64,000 nt of DNA from Siphonodentalium dalli (taxonomy: Eukaryota > Mollusca > Scaphopoda > Gadilida > Siphonodentaliidae): contig CP136065.1 of NCBI GenBank assembly GCA_032622095.1, positions 18,712,134 to 18,776,133 on the forward strand. Direction: 5' to 3'. The position numbers were made by a program, and so were the translations under genes. Shown here piece by piece: positions 58,601 through 64,000 of the stretch (its first letter is position 1; the number at the start of each line of letters is the position of its first letter). The notes below the pieces were generated by a model, which saw only the letters and a program-made list of their open reading frames with translations, made no database searches and was not told the DNA's origin.

Positions 58601-60780
58601 TGATACTGGATGTCGGATACGGTTAAGATTGTGATACTGGTTGTCGGATTAGGTTAATATGGTGATACTGGTTGTCGGATTAGGTTAAGATTATGATATT
58701 GGTTGTCGGATTAGGTTAAGATTGTGATACTGGTTGTCGGATTAGGTTAAGATTATGATACTGGTTGTCGGATTAGGTTAAGATTATGATACTGGTTGTC
58801 GGATTAGGTTAAGATTGTGATACTGGTTGTCGGATACGGTTAAGATTATGATACTGGTTGTCGGATTTGGTTAAGATTGTGATACTGGTTGTCGGATTAG
58901 GTTAAGATTATGATACTGGTTGTCGGATACGGTTAAGATTATGATACTGGTTGTCGGATTAGGTTAAGATTGTGATACTGGTTGTCGGATTAGGTTAAGA
59001 TTATGATACTGGTTCTCGGATTAGGTTAAGATTATGATACTGGTTGTCGGATTAGGTTAAGATTATGACACTGGTTGTCGGATATGGTTAAGATTATGAT
59101 ACTGGTTGTCGGATACGGTTAAGATTATGATACTGGTTGTCAGATTAGGTTAAGATTATGATACTGGTTCTCGGATTAGTTTAAGATTATGAAACTGGTG
59201 GTCGGATTAGGTTAAGATTATGATACTGCTTGTCGGATACGGTTAAGATTATGATACTGGTTGTCGGATACGGTTAAGATTATGATACTGGTTGTCGGAG
59301 ACGGTTAAGATTGTGATACTGATTGTCGGATTAGGTTAAGATTGTGATACTGGTTGTCGGATACGGTTAAGATTATGATACTGGTTGTCGGAGACGGTTA
59401 AGATTATGATACTGGTTGTCGGATACGGTCAAGGTTATGATACTGGTTGTCGGATTAGGTTAAGATTATGAGCCTGGTTGTCGGATTAGATTATGGTTAT
59501 AAGACTGGATGTCGGATTAGGATACTAGTTGTCGGATTAGGTTAAGATTATGATACTGGTTGTCGGATACGGTTAAGATTATGATACTGGTTGTCGGATA
59601 CGGTTAAGATTATGATACTGGTTGTCGGATTAGGTTAAGATTCTGATACTGGTTGTCGGATTAGATTAAGATTGTGATACTGGTTGTCGGATATGGTTAA
59701 GATTATGATACTGGTTGTCGGAGACGGTTAAGATTATGATACTGGTTGTCGGATACGGTTAAGATTATGATACTGGTTGTCGGATACGGTTAAGATTATG
59801 AAACTGGTTGTCGGATTAGGTTAAGATTATGATACTGGTTGTCGGATTAGGTTAATATTGTGATACTGGTTGTCGGATTAGGTTAAGATTATGACACTGG
59901 TTGTCGGATATGGTTAAGATTATGATACTGGTTGTCGGATACGGTTAAGGTTATGATACTGGTTGTCGGATTAGGTTAAGGTTATGATACTGGTTGTCGG
60001 ATTAGGTTAAGATTATGAGCCTGGTTGTCGGATATGGTTAAGATTATGATACTGGTTGTCGGAGACGGTTAAGATTATGATACTGGTTGTCGGATTAGGT
60101 TAAGATTATGATACTGGTTGTCGGATACGGTTAAGATTATGATACTGGTTGTCGGATTAGGTTAAGATTATGATACTGGTTGTCGGATTAGGTTAAGATT
60201 GTGATACTGGTTGTCGGATATGGTTAAGATTATGATACTGGTTGTTGGAGACGGTTAAGATTATGATACTGGTTGTCGGATTAGGTTAAGATTATGATAC
60301 TGGTTGTCGGATACGGTTAAGATTATGAAACTGGTTGTCGGATTAGGTTAAGATTATGATACTGGTTGTCGTATTAGGTTAAGATTCTGATACTGGTTGT
60401 CGGATTAGGTTAAGATTGTGATACTGGTTGTCGGATATGGTTAAGATTATGATACTGGTTGTCGGATTAGGTTAAGATTGTGATACTGGTTGTCGGATTA
60501 GGTTAAGATTATGAAACTGGTTGTCGGATTAGGTTAATATTGTGATACTGGTTGTCGGATTAGGTTAAGATTATGATACTGGTTGTCGGATACGGTTAAG
60601 ATTATGATACTGGTTGTCGGATACGGTTAAGATTATGATACTGGTTGTCGGATTAGGTTAAGATTGTGATACTGGTTGTCGGATACGGTTAATATTATGA
60701 TACTGGTTGTCGGATTAGGTTAAGATTGTGATACTGGTTGTCAGATTAGGTTAAGATTATGATACTGGTTGTCGGATACG
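58601..60780 (+). repeat. Satellite, mixed right-hand part
   Basis: Ordinary 31-bp monomers of the TTA, TAC, TAT and GAC junction families. One more domain C signature has its 20-bp unit at 59514. From the 20-bp unit at 49292 to this one is 10,222 bp, which equals one 20-bp unit, three 16-bp doublets and exactly 326 monomers. No long cassette of domain D is complete here. Confidence 0.75.
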
Positions 60781-61992
60781 GTTAAGATTATGAGCCTTGT
60801 TGTCGGATTCGGTTAAGATTATGATTGGTTGTCGGATTAGATTATGGTTATAAGACTGGATCTCGGATTAGGTTAAGACTATGACACTGGTTGTCGGATA
60901 CGGTTAAGATTATGATACTGGTTGTCGGATTAGGTTAAGATTATGATACTGGTTGTCGGATTAGGTTAAGATTGTGATACTGGTTGTCGGATTAGGTTAA
61001 GATTATGATACTGGTTGTCGGATACGGTTAAGATTATGATACTGGTTGTCGGATTAGGTTAAGATTGTGATACTGGTTGTCGGATTAGGTTAAGATTGTG
61101 ATACTGGTTGTCGGATACGGTTAAGATTATGATACTGGTTGTCGGATTAGGTTAAGATTATTAGCCTGGTTGTCGGATTAGGTTAAGATTATGAGCCTGG
61201 TTGTCGGATTAGGTTAAGCTTATTAGCCTGGTTGTCGGATACGGTTAATATTATGATACTGGTTGTCGGATTAGGTTATGGTTATAAGACTGGATGTCGG
61301 AATAGGTTAAGACTATGACACTGGTTGTCGGATACGGTTAAGATTATGATACTGGATGTCGGATTAGGTTAAGATGATGAGCCTGGTTGTCGGATTATGT
61401 TTTGGTTATAAGACTGGATGTCGGATTAGGATACTGGTTGTCGGATTAGGTTAAGATTATGAGCCTGGTTGTCGGATTAGGTTAAGATTATGATACTGGT
61501 TGTCGAATACGGTTAAGATTATGATACTGGTTGTCGGATTAGATTATGGTTATAAGACTGGATGTCGGATTAGGTTAAGACTATGACACTGGTTGTCGGA
61601 TCCGGTTAAGATTATGATACTGGATGTCGGATTAGGTTAAGATTATGATACTGGATGTCGGATTAGGTTAAGGTTATGATACTGGTTGTCGGATTAGTTT
61701 AAGATTATGAGCCTGGTTGTCGGATTAGGTTATGGTTATAAGACTGGATGTCGGATTAGGATACTTGTTGTCGGATTAGGTTAATATTATGATACTGGTT
61801 GTCGGATTAGATTATGGTTATAAGACTGGATGTCGGATACGGTTAAGATTATGATACTGGTTGTCGGATTAGGTTAAGATTATGAGACTGGTTGTCGGAT
61901 TGGGTTAAGATTATGAGCCTGGTTGTCGGATTAGGTTATGATTATGATACTGGTTGTCGGATTAGGTTATGGTTATGAGCCTGGTTGTTGGA
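60781..61992 (+). repeat. Degenerate right edge of the satellite
   Basis: Monomers here carry more substitutions and length changes than inside the array, for example gattatgattGGTTG (about 60820), aaGCTTATTAG (about 61218) and aagaTGATGAGCC (about 61375). The ATTATGGTTATAAGACTGG type and close relatives occur repeatedly (about 60841, 61275, 61400, 61545, 61730 and 61810), and units shortened to about 20 bp recur near 61425 and 61757. The last recognisable unit ends ...CCTGGTTGTTGGA at 61992. Such decay is expected at satellite borders, where exchange is less effective. Confidence 0.85.
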
Positions 61993-62177
61993 CGCCGTTG
62001 GGCAAAACAATTTGTCATTTTCCTCTAACTTTTCGCAATAGAACTACTATTTCTAACAATTTTTTCGGTCAGCATCCATTCAAACTTCACAATGTCACAA
62101 TTTAATTATGTAACAATATTTCAAAAGTATTACCTGACAAACATTATTTAAATGATTAAACCAAATAAACAATACAG
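61993..62177. other. Right flank, nothing recognised
   Basis: AT-rich sequence immediately after the array. I see no gene, tandem repeat or transposon end. The change from satellite to flank is abrupt, within a few bases of 61992. Confidence 0.4.
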
Positions 62178-62337
62178 GGACGTTGCCAAAGTCCAAATCT
62201 GGGCTTCCAGCACTCTTACGTAGGGTCCAAATATGGGCTACCAGCACTGGACCAGTTACAGAAATGCGTAACCGTCAGTGAATGCGATGTGTTGGGCCAT
62301 TGCCAATTAATTTGGGTATCCAACGTCGGCAACGTCC
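62178..62337. repeat. 160-bp stretch bounded by 10-bp inverted repeats
   Basis: GGACGTTGCC at 62178-62187 is matched by its complement GGCAACGTCC at 62328-62337. Inside are two direct copies of a 24-bp sequence, starting at 62191 and 62225 (34 bp apart), that match at 22 of 24 positions; each contains TGGGC and CCAGCACT. It could be a short non-autonomous element, but the inverted repeats are short and no target-site duplication is visible. Confidence 0.35.
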
Positions 62338-62630
62338 GAACTCGTGGGTTTGTGGCTCGTCAGTTGCGAACCACTAAAACGTTATTTCGACGGGGCTCTA
62401 AAACTTAACCATAATTATTTGGTTTAAAGAATATCATCAGAGAAGAATCATCCGTGTTGTTTCCGCAATCCACTACTATGAATAACTACGATCTATTGAT
62501 GTGAACAATATATAATATTTTATTCTCAACATATATACAATTGGCTTACATAATTAACACATTCTGTTTTGCATAATGTTATAGATAAACGATATGCCAT
62601 TATCAATCAAGGAAAGATAGCTGTGCGTGC
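62338..62630. other. AT-rich spacer, nothing recognised
   Basis: No gene or repeat identified between the inverted-repeat stretch and the minisatellite. Confidence 0.3.
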
Positions 62631-62735
62631 AATGATCTGAATTATTAATAAATATAAATAATTACAATGATCTGAATTATTAATAAATATAAATAATTAC
62701 AATGATCTGATTTATTAATAAATATAAATAATTAC
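62631..62735. repeat. 35-bp minisatellite, three copies
   Basis: Three tandem units at 62631-62665, 62666-62700 and 62701-62735. Each starts AATGATCTGA and ends AAATAATTAC. The first two are identical, and the third has one change (ATCTGATTTATT for ATCTGAATTATT). Very AT-rich and unrelated to the 31-bp satellite. Confidence 0.95.
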
Positions 62736-63740
62736 ATATTAGTCTTTTTCTACAGTGTTTTGCCATTGATTTATAAAATACAAATGTATTTAAATGTGAT
62801 AATTATATGCGCGCCACATAAACCGAGCAACGTCTCTATAAAGTTACCAACATTTAACGATATGTCCAACTCAAAATACATCTTCAGTTGGAAATGCAGT
62901 TAGAAGGAATAACCTCGGTATCATAATATAATCACACAGCTTGAAGGCATCATGCAAACTTTTAAATCGCTTCGCGACTTTGTAATTCGAAATAGTGCCT
63001 TTTAAGGCACTTGACGGTTTGAATTTCCAAATGATGGTGTTTTTTGTTACATCACGGTCCGGTTCCATGGATCAAAAATAGATCGACAAATACTCTATGC
63101 ATTCTTATATAGTCTCTTTATGCCACACAATGACTAATTCAGAAAGTTGTTCCGCATAACAATAAAGAGCGTTTCGTGTAAGTCTATTCCTGATATGGTA
63201 GTAATAAAGAGTGTTTGTTTCGCTTCTGTGCGAACAATTTTAACAACTGAAAAATAGCTGTGACATTGGCAGATAATATACAGAGCATATATATGAAGCC
63301 GATGTATCAATATTTCTTGTTACTACATGATCCGACCCTTATTCCATTCATTAAACCCGTTCTATAATAATGATATACAACGTTCATTGTATAACATGAA
63401 CTAGTGTCAGATGTAACCAAAATGTATTTTTTGTTTGCCCAAACGTGACCTTTGACTTCCGGCTTCGTCTGTTTACATTCCGTACGCTACGTACGCTAAA
63501 TCGATGTTTGTGACTATCGTTGAATTAGTTTGAAAAAATGTCATTAAATTTACGCCATTATATAAATGCGTCAAAGGGTTTTATTTATCTGGGATTATTT
63601 ATTTACCCGGGCAAACAATGCATATTTACGTGAAACGTCATCTCAGGCCTTATATAGGCCGCTTTTGTTTTCACGTCGCATTTATTGATTTAAGTTTGTT
63701 TTATGGAGGTTTTGGATCAAGTAATAAATAGACTCTACAT
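62736..63740. other. Non-coding flank, nothing firmly recognised
   Basis: About 1 kb of AT-rich sequence. A 65-codon minus-strand frame at 62871-63068 starts with ATG but has no recognisable domain and no clear splice or promoter context, so it is not called. AATAAAGAG followed by a similar GTTTCG/GTTTGT tract occurs twice, near 63161 and 63205. GGCCTTATATAGGCC at 63646-63660 is a small palindrome with a 5-bp stem. Confidence 0.35.
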
Positions 63741-63849
63741 CTCGCCCCCAGTTTATAGCAAAATCTACAAACATGGTCGACTAAATTAGGTCTGGACCGA
63801 GCCTTTAATGGACGAGTTTTGTAAATTTCGCTATAAACTGGGAGTCGAG
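63741..63849. repeat. 109-bp palindromic (MITE-like) element
   Basis: The left arm at 63741-63771 contains CCCAGTTTATAGC, then AAAATCTACAAA. The right arm at 63818-63849 is its complement, TTTGTAAATTTCGC then TATAAACTGGG. The arms are about 31 bp and match at most positions, with a 46-bp loop. The arms are long enough that chance is unlikely. The family is not recognised and no target-site duplication was found. Confidence 0.7.
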
Positions 63850-64000
63850 TTTTAGATATATTCTATATGTATGTAAATTATCCTGCCATCGATTCGGCGT
63901 CTGGTGAGCCATGCCCACTTCGATAAATGTATTTCTGAATATTATAATTTGATCTGAAAGAATAAAACATTTCAGAGTTGCACGTGCACATAATAGACAC
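63850..64000. other. Window end, nothing recognised
   Basis: Short AT-rich stretch after the palindrome with no identifiable feature. Confidence 0.3.

Larger units (their letters stand above)
2431..61992 (+). repeat. Giant 31-bp satellite DNA array (~1,920 monomers)
   Basis: Continuous head-to-tail array of 59,562 bp. The consensus monomer is GGTTAAGATTATGATACT followed by GGTTGTCGGATTA (31 bp, about 35% GC). The last three bases alternate chiefly between TTA and TAC. All monomers I read are in the same orientation and nothing else is inserted. Common variants are core tATga/tGTga, gAGCct, gACAct, gAAAct, gCttgtcgg, gttCtcgg and ggATgtcgg, and junctions ggaGACgg, gga/gaaTGCTg, ggaTATgg, ggaTTTgg and ggTAGAgg. 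Stops occur in all frames, because TAA and TGA lie within each unit and the length is 1 modulo 3. No satellite family name was recognised. A centromeric, pericentromeric or subtelomeric location is possible but cannot be told from the sequence. Confidence 0.98.

Noticed and set aside
2431-61992. CRISPR array
   Set aside because: The repeats are contiguous with no unique spacers, the variants are point changes of one monomer, and the sequence is eukaryotic in character.
2431-61992. Telomeric repeat origin, because TTAGGTTAAG resembles TTAGG or TTAGGG
   Set aside because: Only one such run occurs per 31-bp unit, no true tandem TTAGG or TTAGGG is present, and the TAC family lacks it altogether.
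2431-61992. CENP-B box in the monomer
   Set aside because: TTGTCGGATACGG was compared with the TTCG....A..CGGG pattern and does not match at the essential positions.
2431-61992. Repetitive protein (for example silk-like or antifreeze-like) encoded by the array
   Set aside because: Each monomer contains TAA and TGA on the + strand and TTA on the reverse, and a length of 1 modulo 3 brings them into every frame within 93 bp.
62871-63068. 65-codon ATG-started frame on the - strand
   Set aside because: No domain, signal peptide or similarity I can recognise, and no promoter, splice or poly-A context that supports a gene. A first exon cannot be excluded; RNA-seq would settle it.

Overview
The window is eukaryotic and almost certainly from an invertebrate metazoan. 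A mollusc is my guess, resting only on the tRNA-derived SINE-like piece, the AT-rich flanks and the palindromic dispersed repeats. No protein-coding gene, rRNA or intact tRNA could be supported. About 93% of the window is one continuous head-to-tail satellite, and the flanks are AT-rich non-coding DNA with small dispersed repeats.

Layout. 1-323: AT-rich DNA with a degenerate recurring 16-bp motif. 324-388: a palindromic hairpin element. About 420-530: a sequence with Pol III A-box-like and B-box signals, a candidate SINE head. 531-2350: about 1.8 kb in which I recognise nothing. 2351-2418: a second, nearly perfect copy of the hairpin. 2431-61992: the satellite, 31-bp monomers, about 1,920 copies in 59.6 kb, all in one orientation. 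61993-64000: right flank with a 160-bp stretch bounded by short inverted repeats, a 35-bp x 3 minisatellite and a 109-bp palindromic element.

The satellite has several levels. The monomer reads GGTTAAGATTATGATACT followed by GGTTGTCGGATTA. It exists in families that differ mainly at the last bases (ggaTTAgg, ggaTACgg, ggaGACgg, gga/gaaTGCTg, ggTAGAgg) and at a few core sites (gAGCct, gACAct, gAAAct, gCttgtcgg, gttCtcgg). Variant markers recur at spacings that are exact multiples of 31 bp: 124-bp tetramers, then 992, 1209, 1426, 1457, 1767, 2635, 2759 and 3286-bp cassettes. In the right half, a cassette marked by a doublet of 16-bp truncated units occurs six times, with a second marker always exactly 713 bp downstream. 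Every spacing I checked from 29030 to 59514 is explained by whole 31-bp units plus two defined truncated units (16 bp and 20 bp). This points to recent, repeated block duplication by unequal exchange or a similar process. The right edge is visibly more degenerate and the left edge much less so.

The monomer is strongly strand-asymmetric (9 G to 2 C on the + strand). It carries stops in both directions, and its length is 1 modulo 3, so no long reading frame is possible. The most interesting content is the nested cassette structure, the constant monomer length, and the hairpin pair, one copy of which abuts the array.
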